Of a stretch of 64,000 bases of DNA, positions 1 to 8,579 are shown piece after piece. Source of the stretch: Flagellimonas sediminis. Lineage in GTDB: Bacteria; Bacteroidota; Bacteroidia; Flavobacteriales; Flavobacteriaceae. Within the stretch, counting starts at the first letter, position 1, and every line of letters begins with the position of its first letter. The notes beneath the pieces were generated by a model, which worked only from the letters and a program-made list of their open reading frames with translations, had not been told where the DNA came from and made no database searches. The stretch is from positions 118,680-182,679 of the forward strand of contig NZ_JAAAMI010000009.1 of NCBI RefSeq assembly GCF_010500845.1, written 5' to 3'. The position numbers and the translations under genes were made by a program.

Positions 1-1155
1 GGGACCAAATGGACCATAGGTGGCCAAATCACGGGCCCAAGTATCCTCGTAAAGAATATTCAAATCCTTGTAGGGAATACCTGGTCTGCCGACGGTGATA
101 TCCAATCTAGGGTCCACAAAATCGGTGTCGGCAACGTCAACATTGTCTTCCACTGGCAACCCATTGGCATTGGTCTTGAATGCATTCACCAAATTCTGTG
201 AGGGACGATGGAAACCATATTGGGAGTAATACGGTCCTCCGGGGGCCGTCAATCGGTCACCTATACTTCCATTATAATTACTGGATTGTCCATCGTTTAC
301 GGAGTATTGTACCGCAAAGATCACTTCTTTTCCATTATCATTCTCAGGCAAGAAAACCGATTGGAAATCATCCATAAGACCATAGTTTCCTGCCATTACC
401 AAGGTAGTTGCATCATAGGCCTGTTGCCATTTATCCTGGAACAGATACGTCTTTGCCAAATATGCCATAGCGGCCAATTTGGTAGGTCTTCCCACTTGTT
501 CTTGGGTATTGGGCAACACATCATAGGCCGCTTGGAAGTCATCTTCGATCTTGCCCCATAGTTGGTCCGAAGTGAACTCTGTGTTAGAACGGGCATAATC
601 GGAAACCGTTTCCGCTGTTTCGTCTATATACGGAATTTGATTGTAGATTTTTTTGAGTTCAAAGTAATAATGGCCTCTTAAAAATCTAAGTTCCGCAGTT
701 CTTTGGATCTTTAGGGATGCATCAAAGTCCTCGGAGGCATTCAAAAGTTTCATGGCCTCATTGGTCCTTTTCACCCCTTCGTACAATGCCATCCACTTTC
801 GTTGCACATCGTAGGTGGTTGGAGAAGTGTTGTAAAGTTCCATTTGATGGATCTGGTTTTGGTCGCCGGTTCCGCCACCGCCTTTGTAACAATCATCAGA
901 TACCACATCGCCAAAACTCCAGTTGGAAGCCGGGGAATTATAGGCATTACTGGCCCCGTCAATCTGTCCATTAAGAACGCTATAAGCCGAAATAATGGCT
1001 TTTTCAACGTTTTCCGCTTTGGTCATTTCCGAAGGGGAAACTTCACCAAAGGTGACCTCTTCCAAATAATCCTTGGAACAGGATCCCAAGAGGGTAAGTG
1101 CCATTGTGGCTCCTACCATCATATATTTTGATTTTGCTTTCAATATGTTTTTCAT
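1..1155 (-). CDS. SusD/RagB-family surface glycan-binding lipoprotein, partial (C-terminus beyond the window)
   Basis: The reading frame is open from the ATG at 1155 to the first base of the window (385 codons), so the C-terminal part is missing. The N-terminus is basic then hydrophobic and ends in a lipobox with Cys about residue 27 (LLGSCSKDY), as expected of an outer-membrane lipoprotein. The body has the SusD helical pattern, including an RFLRGHYYFELKKIY segment typical of the family's TPR-like core. SusD proteins cap the SusC transporter and bind glycan at the cell surface. It starts 7 bp after the SusC gene and is clearly co-transcribed with it. Family assignment is firm; the substrate is unknown. 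Confidence 0.93.
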   Translation of the reverse strand, partial: MKNILKAKSKYMMVGATMALTLLGSCSKDYLEEVTFGEVSPSEMTKAENVEKAIISAYSVLNGQIDGASNAYNSPASNWSFGDVVSDDCYKGGGGTGDQNQIHQMELYNTSPTTYDVQRKWMALYEGVKRTNEAMKLLNASEDFDASLKIQRTAELRFLRGHYYFELKKIYNQIPYIDETAETVSDYARSNTEFTSDQLWGKIEDDFQAAYDVLPNTQEQVGRPTKLAAMAYLAKTYLFQDKWQQAYDATTLVMAGNYGLMDDFQSVFLPENDNGKEVIFAVQYSVNDGQSSNYNGSIGDRLTAPGGPYYSQYGFHRPSQNLVNAFKTNANGLPVEDNVDVADTDFVDPRLDITVGRPGIPYKDLNILYEDTWARDLATYGPFGP

Positions 1156-1162
1156 AGCTTTT

Positions 1163-4100
1163 TTAGAGTTTAAGGTTACATCCGATTACAAAAGTCCTGC
1201 TCGGAGGATACAATCCACGATCGATTCCAATGTCGAGGTTCCTATTGCTACCCGAGTAGTTTTGAAGCCCCACTTGTGGGTTCATCCCACTATAATCGGT
1301 TATGGTGAACAAGTTGCTTGCTTGGGCATATATTCTCAATTTGAGGCCACCAAGCAATTCTGGGTTAACGTTGTATCCCAATTGCGCATTGGTCAACCGA
1401 ACATATGATCCGTTCTCCACATAGTAGCTAGAGGGGCGAATGTTGTTGTTAGGGTCATCCAGGGATAAACGTGGAATGCTGGAATCGGTATTGTTTTCGG
1501 ACCAAGCATCCAACAAGACATTCTCTTTGTTATAAGCTGCTTGGTTGAAGAAATGGTTCTTGTACTTGGTAAAATTGTAGGTGTCATTGCCGAAGCTTCC
1601 ATTAAAGAAAAGACCCAAGTCAAAATTCTTATAGTTGAACTGTAGATTAAGGCCCAACATGACATCGGGGTGAGGGGAACCAATAAACGTCCTGTCATCG
1701 GCATCCACATCACCATCGCCATCCACATCCTTGAACTTGATATCACCGGGTTGGGCATTGGGCTGCAGTCCATAACTATCCACCTCAGCCTGACTTTGGA
1801 ACAATCCTTCGACCACATAGCCATAGAACGAGGCAATCGGCTGACCGACAGCACTTCTGGAAATCTCTTGGTCAAAGTTTACACTGTGCAAGGATGAACT
1901 TGGAATACCCAAATAATCGGACGTGTTCAACTCTGTCAACTCGTTCTTTGACCCGGTAAGATTGAGACCAATCTGATAGCCCAAATCACCCACTTTGTCG
2001 TTATAATTGACATTCAATTCAAATCCGTTGTTCTTCATTTTCCCATCGTTCACCCACTGTCCGTCATTGGTACCCCCATAGGTCAACGGAACGGTGTTGT
2101 ACACCAAGATGTCATCGGTTTTCTTGATGTAGTAGTCAGCAGTAATGTTCAGGTGATCTTTCAAAAGGCCCATATCCACACCAATGGAGGTCTGGGTCGT
2201 GGTCTCCCATTTCAAATCGGGGTTCGGGATCCTGGATTGGGTAAGTCCGATGTATACGGATTCCTGGGCACCATCAATGGCATAGTTGGAGTTCGCATTG
2301 TTATTGCGATAACTATCCACAGTGGCGTAATTGGAAATATCCTGATTACCTGTTTGTCCCCAGCTTCCTCTCAAAAGCAGGGAAGAGACAATTCCATCTG
2401 GATTAAAAAAGTCCTCGCGGTCCAACCTCCATCCCAAAGAGAATGCAGGGAATGTTCCCCAGCGGTTGTCCTCGTTGAACCTTGAGCTACCATCACGCCT
2501 AACGGTGGCCGTAAAAAGATACTTTTCATCATAGTTGTAGTTCAACCTTCCGAAGTAAGAGTTAAGTGACCATCCGGATGCGTTACCGGAATTGAGCATG
2601 TTCTCGGTTCCAAAACTCAAATACCTGAAGTTTTCATCCTCGTACAAGAATTCACTTACCGAAGCACCAAAACCTTCATAATTGTACTCGATGGCCTCCT
2701 GCCCTACCAACACATCCACATTGTGGGCACCAAACTGCTTTTTATAGTTTAGCGTATTGGTAAAGGAGAATTGATAATTGAAGCTATTGGACGTGGATAA
2801 CGAATTGGTGTTGTTGGTGGAAAGAATTTCATTAAACGTAGGCGAAAAACTCCTGATGTTATAATTCTGATAATCCAATCCAAAAGAAGTCTTAAACGTA
2901 AAATCCTTGATGTATAGATTGGCATATACATTTCCCAAAGCTTGGACCCGTTTCTGCTTGTTGTCCTTATTGCGATACAATTGGCCCATGGGGTTTTGGG
3001 TATCGTTGAGTGGGTTACCTGCATATTCCCCATTGATATCCTTAACGGGGACTATGGACGGGAACTGCATGGCACTCAAGACAATACTCCCCAAAGCACT
3101 ATTGGTACCTATGGAAACCTGCTCCTTGTAATTGGCCGTAAAGTTTTCACCAATGGTCAAGAAGTCGCCAATGTTATAGGATGAATTGAACCTTGCTGAA
3201 TACCTCTCAAACCCCGTGTATTTGATCAAACCTTCCTGGTTGTAATATCCCAATGAAAATAAATGCTGCCCTTTGGAGTCCCCTTTGGCCAATGATACGT
3301 TATAGGATTGAACGGTGGCCGTTTGCAAAATCTGCTTTACCCAGTCCACATCAGCGCTAGGGATGGTCTGTTCGTCATTCAGCCATTGTGGGATTACGGC
3401 CTGCGCGGGATTGTCCCCATAAATATCGTGGGAAGGAGTTCCCCCATCATTGATCGTAGCTTGCCATAAAAGATCCCCATATTGCTGGGCATTGAGCATT
3501 CTTGGAAGGTTATATGAGGATTGAAGACCGGCATAACTGTCAAAGGATACTACATATTCCCCACCGGTATCCGACCCCTTTTTGGTGGTAATGATCACAA
3601 CACCATTGGCGGCACGAGATCCATAGATGGAAGCTGAGGCAGCATCCTTCAATACCTGTATGGTTTCAATATCGGAAGGATTGATCCCATTAAGTCCGTT
3701 GGAAGCAGGGATTCCATCCACGATTACCAATGGATCGTTACTATTAATCGTACTAAAACCCCTAACGCGAATGGAAGTTCCCCCACCAGGAGAATTATCG
3801 CTCATGATCTGTACACCGGGCAAACGACCATCCAACATTTCCACCACATTGGCCTTGGGTTGGGTATTTATTTCCTCAGGGGAAACAGAAGCAATGGCAC
3901 CCGTAATGTTCCTTCTGGCCTCTGTGCCATACCCCACCACCACGATTTCATCCAGTTGGGACGCGCTTTCAATGAGGGTGACCGTTACGTTCTCCATATT
4001 TTCAATGTTCACGTCCTGTCTTCTGTATCCAATATAGGTTATGGAAAGTGTCTTGAAATTGGAAGGGATTTCCATCGTGAACTTTCCATCAAAATCGGAC

Positions 4101-4531
4101 ACTGTGCCATAATCGGTCCCTTCAACAAATACGTTGGCCCCTGGAATGGGGTTGCCCGCCTCATCGATCACAGATCCGGATATTTTTCGCTTTTCCTGGA
4201 TAAACTTCACCAAAACGCCTTGTTCCGTTACCCGAAAATCCACATTGGCCTTGTTTTTAATAACTTCAAGGACGGTTTCCAGATTCCCTTTGGTCACGTC
4301 TATGCTGATGCGTTGATCCAAGGATTCGGCATCCGCAGCGTAGATGAATCTTTGGCCGGTCTGCTTTTCTATAAGGTCGAACACCTTTTCCAAAGCAACA
4401 CTTTTAAGGTTAAGGTTGATCATGTCGAAATTTTGTGTATTCACCACATTGGTTACGGATATGGGGACATTACTTCCCCTACCCAACAATGGAAGACACA
4501 GTAGCAATGCTAACAAGCTTATTTTTTTCAT
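1163..4531 (-). CDS. SusC/RagA-family TonB-dependent receptor with STN domain
   Basis: This 1122-residue outer-membrane importer is built in the order signal peptide (about 1-20), STN domain (about 40-110), carboxypeptidase-D-like regulatory repeat (about 115-200), TonB plug (about 205-320) and 22-strand barrel. The SusC hallmark DEIVVVGYGT lies just before the plug, and the barrel ends in Leu as expected of the family. The STN domain is the part that contacts FecR anti-sigma proteins, so this receptor should signal glycan arrival to the FecR/sigma pair encoded directly upstream (4623-6210). A 91-bp gap separates it from the sigma gene and 7 bp from SusD. Family assignment is firm; the glycan is not known. 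Confidence 0.96.
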   Translation of the reverse strand: MKKISLLALLLCLPLLGRGSNVPISVTNVVNTQNFDMINLNLKSVALEKVFDLIEKQTGQRFIYAADAESLDQRISIDVTKGNLETVLEVIKNKANVDFRVTEQGVLVKFIQEKRKISGSVIDEAGNPIPGANVFVEGTDYGTVSDFDGKFTMEIPSNFKTLSITYIGYRRQDVNIENMENVTVTLIESASQLDEIVVVGYGTEARRNITGAIASVSPEEINTQPKANVVEMLDGRLPGVQIMSDNSPGGGTSIRVRGFSTINSNDPLVIVDGIPASNGLNGINPSDIETIQVLKDAASASIYGSRAANGVVIITTKKGSDTGGEYVVSFDSYAGLQSSYNLPRMLNAQQYGDLLWQATINDGGTPSHDIYGDNPAQAVIPQWLNDEQTIPSADVDWVKQILQTATVQSYNVSLAKGDSKGQHLFSLGYYNQEGLIKYTGFERYSARFNSSYNIGDFLTIGENFTANYKEQVSIGTNSALGSIVLSAMQFPSIVPVKDINGEYAGNPLNDTQNPMGQLYRNKDNKQKRVQALGNVYANLYIKDFTFKTSFGLDYQNYNIRSFSPTFNEILSTNNTNSLSTSNSFNYQFSFTNTLNYKKQFGAHNVDVLVGQEAIEYNYEGFGASVSEFLYEDENFRYLSFGTENMLNSGNASGWSLNSYFGRLNYNYDEKYLFTATVRRDGSSRFNEDNRWGTFPAFSLGWRLDREDFFNPDGIVSSLLLRGSWGQTGNQDISNYATVDSYRNNNANSNYAIDGAQESVYIGLTQSRIPNPDLKWETTTQTSIGVDMGLLKDHLNITADYYIKKTDDILVYNTVPLTYGGTNDGQWVNDGKMKNNGFELNVNYNDKVGDLGYQIGLNLTGSKNELTELNTSDYLGIPSSSLHSVNFDQEISRSAVGQPIASFYGYVVEGLFQSQAEVDSYGLQPNAQPGDIKFKDVDGDGDVDADDRTFIGSPHPDVMLGLNLQFNYKNFDLGLFFNGSFGNDTYNFTKYKNHFFNQAAYNKENVLLDAWSENNTDSSIPRLSLDDPNNNIRPSSYYVENGSYVRLTNAQLGYNVNPELLGGLKLRIYAQASNLFTITDYSGMNPQVGLQNYSGSNRNLDIGIDRGLYPPSRTFVIGCNLKL

Positions 4532-4622
4532 TTCTTAAAGAGTAGTTTAATTATTGGTTCTCGATATTTTTTTAGGTTCTACTAATTTTGCTGTTCAGTT
4601 TTTCATAGATTTTGTTGTGAGG

Positions 4623-5216
4623 TTAATATTGTTTGTTCTTGATCACCGCCTTTCTAATGGTTTTGAGGGCTATAGCCATGTGGTTTTCGACCGTCTTGAT
4701 GGAAACGCCCAAGATCTCTGAGATTTCCTTGTACTTGAGCTCGTCCAATCGGCTCATTTCAAAGATTTGTCGGGATTTTTGGGGTATTTGGTCCAGCACA
4801 TCCGTAATCCGTTTTTTATAGAATTCCCTTTGCTCTTGATCGATGATTTCCTGTTCTATGCTGGGACTAGATGCTTGCTGGTTTTCCTGCCCAAACTCCA
4901 GAGGTTGTTTAAGATGAGAGTATGCCACGGGCTCCAATAACTTGTTCTTTACCACCACATAGAGATATGGTTTGGGGTTTCGAATCTCGTGTATGCGCTC
5001 ATAACCGTTCCACAATTGAATGAAGACATCGGCCACCTTTTCCTCGACAATGTCCAATTTTGACTCATAGGTGAGTCCAAACCGACAAAGGCTTTCATAA
5101 TACCTGTTGAAAACAGTTTCCAAAGCCTCATTGCTCCTTTGCTGTATTAAACTGAACAGTGCTACGTCTGTCATGCTGTTAAAATCCATCAACTCTGGGG
5201 AATGTTTAGTTTTCAT
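4623..5216 (-). CDS. ECF RNA polymerase sigma factor (PUL sigma, SusC/FecR-coupled)
   Basis: The 197-residue protein has a sigma-70 region 2 at about 30-100 (with FIQLWNGYERI) and a region 4 helix-turn-helix at about 140-190 (KYKEISEILGVSIKTVENHM). This is the usual size and layout of Bacteroidota ECF sigma factors that activate SusC/D operons. Its ATG lies inside the 3' end of the FecR gene, an 11-base overlap, so the two are translationally close. Unusually, the anti-sigma gene comes first and the sigma gene second. The expected target is its own SusC/D operon, by analogy with other FecR/STN systems; no binding site was identified. Confidence 0.95.
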   Translation of the reverse strand: MKTKHSPELMDFNSMTDVALFSLIQQRSNEALETVFNRYYESLCRFGLTYESKLDIVEEKVADVFIQLWNGYERIHEIRNPKPYLYVVVKNKLLEPVAYSHLKQPLEFGQENQQASSPSIEQEIIDQEQREFYKKRITDVLDQIPQKSRQIFEMSRLDELKYKEISEILGVSIKTVENHMAIALKTIRKAVIKNKQY

Positions 5217-6210
5217 TGCTGGGGGCTATTGAAAATTTTTTGGGGGATACCGGGGTAATCTTCACATCGGCAATGAATTCCAATGTTTGTATGAACTGTT
5301 CAAGGTCTTGGTCTTCGAACGCGGCACTAATTTTTTTGCTGGCAACCAAATCATCGGAGATGACAAACTCCACTCCATAAAATTGATTGATGGGAATCAA
5401 TGCATCGCCCAAGGGCATATTATCCAATAGAAGGATATTGTCTTTCCAGGCCGTGGTCTTGGATACATCAAAATTGCGTTTTATCACTTCACCTGTTTCC
5501 GTATTCAGTTGCAGTTCCTCATTGGGGCTCAACTGTATTTTATCGCCAGAATCCTTCAAAGTGACCTGAACCTTGCCGCTTTCCAAGGACACGGTCTTTG
5601 TTCTCCCCTTGGTATTGACATTGAACTTGGTTCCCAGTACTTGAACCGTCAATCCGTCGGTGTTTACGTGGAAGGGTCTATCAACATCCTTGGAGATGTG
5701 GAAATACGCTTCCCCTTCCAACCAAACCTCCCTGCTGTTCTTGGAAAAGACTTCAGGAAATTTTAGTTCAGACCCGGAATTTATCATTATCGATGATCCA
5801 TCAGGCAGGGTAATTTGTTTCCGTTCCCCTTGTTGGGCTATGATATGATTGGTGTACCGGGAAGCATCACCCATTGAAAACAGGTACAGGGAAAAACCGA
5901 TCAGGACTACCGCTGCTGCTGCCAAGATGACTTTCATCTTGGTTTGGAGAAAAACTCTTTTTCCCGATGGTTTTGCGGTGATAGCCTCTCTTATTCGTTT
6001 TCCAGACCGTTCTTTTCTAAGCGGTAAATCGGGTTTGGGATAGCACTCCCACAATAACTTATAATCTTGAAAGCGGTCCCGTAAACCATCATCCAACAGT
6101 AGGTTTACCTCGAACATTGACCTCTCCTGGTCCGTGTTCATCTCTCCGGAAAGCTTTCGAGCACATTTGATATCCTCCTTGGATATATCCATAGTATGTC
6201 TTTTACACAT
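5206..6210 (-). CDS. FecR-family anti-sigma factor
   Basis: This is a 334-residue inner-membrane protein with a short cytoplasmic region, one transmembrane helix at about 92-112, and a periplasmic FecR domain carrying LPDGSSIMINSGSELKFP and REVWLEGEAYF. A C-terminal DUF4974-like segment follows (about 255-330), which in this family meets the STN domain of SusC. The start at 6210 gives MCKRHTMDIS; a start at 6192 (MDISKED) is equally plausible and leaves the function unchanged. It is the first gene of the operon FecR-sigma-SusC-SusD. An inverted repeat TTAAC-N5-GTTAA sits about 60 bp upstream. Confidence 0.94.
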   Translation of the reverse strand: MCKRHTMDISKEDIKCARKLSGEMNTDQERSMFEVNLLLDDGLRDRFQDYKLLWECYPKPDLPLRKERSGKRIREAITAKPSGKRVFLQTKMKVILAAAAVVLIGFSLYLFSMGDASRYTNHIIAQQGERKQITLPDGSSIMINSGSELKFPEVFSKNSREVWLEGEAYFHISKDVDRPFHVNTDGLTVQVLGTKFNVNTKGRTKTVSLESGKVQVTLKDSGDKIQLSPNEELQLNTETGEVIKRNFDVSKTTAWKDNILLLDNMPLGDALIPINQFYGVEFVISDDLVASKKISAAFEDQDLEQFIQTLEFIADVKITPVSPKKFSIAPSNEN

Positions 6211-6271
6211 AGGAGGGTGAAAAGGTAGAATTACCCCCAGATCACAATGTCATCAAAATGCAAAAAGAGAA

Positions 6272-6286
6272 TTAACTTAAGGTTAA
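6272..6286. promoter_or_regulatory. Inverted repeat TTAAC-N5-GTTAA upstream of the FecR-sigma-SusC-SusD operon
   Basis: The half-sites TTAAC (6272-6276) and GTTAA (6282-6286) are perfect inverted copies 5 bp apart, about 62 bp before the FecR start codon. The same arrangement with the same spacing occurs at 13441-13455, before the SusC gene at 10300-13395. Position and symmetry suggest an operator for a dimeric regulator. Which regulator is unknown. Confidence 0.4.
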
Positions 6287-6400
6287 CCGTTGGGATTTAC
6301 CTCGGAGACTGGCTTCTGGCTGCAAAATGACCTTGGCATTATGCATTAAATTGGGCATCAAGAAAAGGGTATATTATCAGATCGAATCGACTTTGGAAAT

Positions 6401-6966
6401 ATGTCAAAACCAAAAAGAGGTTACACAACGGGGGTTAAACAAAAGCCTGATGAACTGAGCTATATCAGAAACAATGTCGCAGAGGCATACAGGTACGCGA
6501 GACGGGACCCTTCTGTTTTGGGGGCACAGACGAAAGGAGACCAAAAAAGTATGGGGAAGCAGTCTTTCGATAAACAAAAGGAGGCAATCGAACTCAAGAA
6601 AAGCTGGGGCGTGTGCAGATTGAGCCGATACCCCAAAAAAGCAATAGTCATCCCGGCTGGCGGCAGGTTTTATGGTTTCCGGTAAGCACCGGAAGGGAAG
6701 GGATGTACCTTACCGAGACGGGTAACGGTTCTATCAAAAGTAGTCAGATCCGATTGGTCTTTGAGCATCTCAATGCCATAATAACTGGGTAGAAATGAGC
6801 TTAGGGTAGAATGGTGGTATCATCAAAAATGCAGGCCAAGGTCCTAATCGGAACTATCGATATTCCAGTGGATAGAGACTTGGTTCAATAAAAGCAGGAA
6901 ATCCAAGAATTGGACGATAAGACCTTGGAGGAATTTGAAAACGAAATGTACAACCAAAACCAGTTG
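6401..6966 (+). pseudogene. Decayed gene of unknown function (short ORF plus broken downstream frames)
   Basis: A 94-codon frame (6401-6685) begins MSKPKRGYTTGVKQKPDELS and is rich in Lys/Arg. After its stop, coding-like sequence continues in another frame: 6703-6792 reads MYLTETGNGSIKSSQIRLVF and on to a stop. A further segment from about 6813 to 6966 reads KVLIGTIDIPVDRDLVQ, an in-frame TAA, then KQEIQELDDKTLEEFENEMY and on to another stop. The composition of these pieces looks coding, but no single frame joins them. I do not recognise the family. It may instead be one genuine small basic protein (6401-6685) followed by unrelated sequence. Confidence 0.35.
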
Positions 6967-6984
6967 TATGCCCTGATCTAATTG

Positions 6985-8439
6985 TCAATAGATTTCAACA
7001 TTGGATAACACAGGACAACCCAGAGATTCGGTAATGGCCACTTTCAATTTTGATGTCCTTGTTTTCTCAATGGGCAAGATTCTCTTATATCCGATTGTGG
7101 TTTCACTGGCAATCTTTTTCCAGGAGCCGCCCTGCCATGCAAAAACATCAAAGGCCGCCACACGCTGTCCAAGTGGAATATACTCCTGCAATATCAAAAA
7201 GTCAATCGTTTTCTCCTCTCCAAAATCAATTTCAAAAGATGCCGAGGTAACCCCATCATCAGTAGACCAGTATGAGTCTTTATCTTCATCTATCATTTTT
7301 GATGGCGCATAGGTTTCTTCATTACCACGGAATGAACTTGCCTCAATATGGGCCATAATTGCCAAGTTTTTATTAAAAACACTATCCAAAATCTTCCTAA
7401 AACCTTGAAGGGCAGCAACATCCTTCTCATGAAACAGCCCCCTTCTGTCCGGAGGTATGTTCAACAAAAGATTGGAGCCTCTTCCCACCGAAGTCAGGTA
7501 CAACTGAAATAGATTTTCAGCACTTCTTACCAAGGAATCCTGGGCTTGGTGGTAAAACCAACCTGGTCTTATAGAAACATCCACTTCTGCCGGAATCCAA
7601 CGGCTTCCGCCCTTGGTACCATGCTGCAAGAGTTCTTCAATCCCTGCCTTTCCAGCATACAAGGTATCTGGAGTTATGGTATTCCAATTGGTTTCTCCTG
7701 CCAGGCCTTTTTCATTTCCTACCCACCGGATGTCGGGTCCGGCATCACTAAAGAAAAGTACTTGAGGCTGTATGGAGTCTACCATGGCCAAGGTGGTAGG
7801 CCAATCATAAAATCGTTGTCTGTCAATGGTCCGGCTTTCACGCGCCCCTCCATAATACCCATCACCGCCATTGGCCCCATCGAACCACATTTCAAAAACT
7901 GGCCCGTAGCCTGTGAACAATTCTTTTAACTGGTTACGATAGTATTCTACATAAGAAGCCTCACCATAATCGGCCCTATTCCTGTCCCAAGGTGAGAGAT
8001 AGGTACCAAACTTAAGTCCGTATTTTTTGGCCGATTCGGAAACTGATTTTACAATATCTCCCTGTCCCGATTGGAATGGACTCTTCTTGATGGAATGTTC
8101 TGTATACTTAGAGGGCCAAAGTGCAAACCCATCATGATGTTTGGCTGTTAAAATCACCCCTTTAAAACCGGCATCTTTTAATGTTTTGATCCATTGGTCC
8201 ACATCAATAGCGGAGGGGTAGAACAATTCTGGTGATTCATCCCCATAACCCCATTCCTTATCCGTAAAGGTGTTGATAGTAAAATGTATAAAGGCATTTA
8301 GCTCCATTTTATGCCAAGCCATTTGGTCATCCGAGGGAGTGGCACCTAGGGGTTGTGGTGGCAAAACTTCTTGTTTTTCAGAGCAGGAAGAAATTGCAAA
8401 GACCAACAGAACGAACAACGACCGGAAATATCTGCACAT
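6985..8439 (-). CDS. GH29 alpha-L-fucosidase, lipoprotein
   Basis: The 484-residue enzyme starts with a lipoprotein signal (Cys about 19, AISSCS) and continues into a GH29 (beta/alpha)8 domain (about 30-345). Family marks are LTAKHHDGFALWPS (about 97-110), TYLSPWDRN (about 146-154) and MWFDGANG (184-191), whose Asp187 is the expected nucleophile. Glu243 in RWVGNEKG is a candidate acid/base, a layout typical of the alpha-1,3/1,4-acting GH29 subfamily. The C-terminal 130 residues form a beta-rich F5/8-type discoidin-like domain, probably carbohydrate binding. It releases fucose from glycans, likely at the cell surface or in the periplasm. It lies downstream of SusD but behind a strong terminator (8481-8509), so it may have its own promoter. 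Confidence 0.93.
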   Translation of the reverse strand: MCRYFRSLFVLLVFAISSCSEKQEVLPPQPLGATPSDDQMAWHKMELNAFIHFTINTFTDKEWGYGDESPELFYPSAIDVDQWIKTLKDAGFKGVILTAKHHDGFALWPSKYTEHSIKKSPFQSGQGDIVKSVSESAKKYGLKFGTYLSPWDRNRADYGEASYVEYYRNQLKELFTGYGPVFEMWFDGANGGDGYYGGARESRTIDRQRFYDWPTTLAMVDSIQPQVLFFSDAGPDIRWVGNEKGLAGETNWNTITPDTLYAGKAGIEELLQHGTKGGSRWIPAEVDVSIRPGWFYHQAQDSLVRSAENLFQLYLTSVGRGSNLLLNIPPDRRGLFHEKDVAALQGFRKILDSVFNKNLAIMAHIEASSFRGNEETYAPSKMIDEDKDSYWSTDDGVTSASFEIDFGEEKTIDFLILQEYIPLGQRVAAFDVFAWQGGSWKKIASETTIGYKRILPIEKTRTSKLKVAITESLGCPVLSNVEIY

Positions 8440-8480
8440 ATAACGTTGAGGATTTTAAGTGGAACAACAATATATAAAAA

Positions 8481-8509
8481 AGTAAAGGAAGATCAGATCT
8501 TCCTTTACT
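8481..8509 (-). terminator. Intrinsic terminator after the SusC/SusD operon
   Basis: Fourteen-base perfect arms (8481-8494 and 8496-8509; AGTAAAGGAAGATC and its complement) are followed on the minus strand by a run of T (complement of 8475-8480). It sits 71 bp after the SusD stop and before the fucosidase start. Confidence 0.8.
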
Positions 8510-8579
8510 CACTTAACTCTAATTAAACTAACTCAAATTATGAATTGATCCACTTAAATGAATCCATAATAACTATGGC

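Larger units (their letters stand above)
6211..6984. other. 774-bp stretch without an intact recognisable gene
   Basis: The left part (6211-6400) is the upstream region of the FecR operon and contains the TTAAC-N5-GTTAA repeat. The right part carries plus-strand coding-like fragments (6401-6966) broken by stops and a frame change, listed separately as a probable decayed gene. I see no terminal repeats that would mark an insertion element, and no clear terminator after the fucosidase gene that ends at 6985. Confidence 0.5.

Noticed and set aside
3860..4504. Long open frame on the plus strand, antisense to the first SusC gene
   Set aside because: It lies entirely opposite a clear SusC reading frame, has no recognisable domain, and its composition is that expected of the complement of a coding strand. 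The same holds for frames at 46417-47049, 29805-30335, 32087-32803 and 15402-15866.
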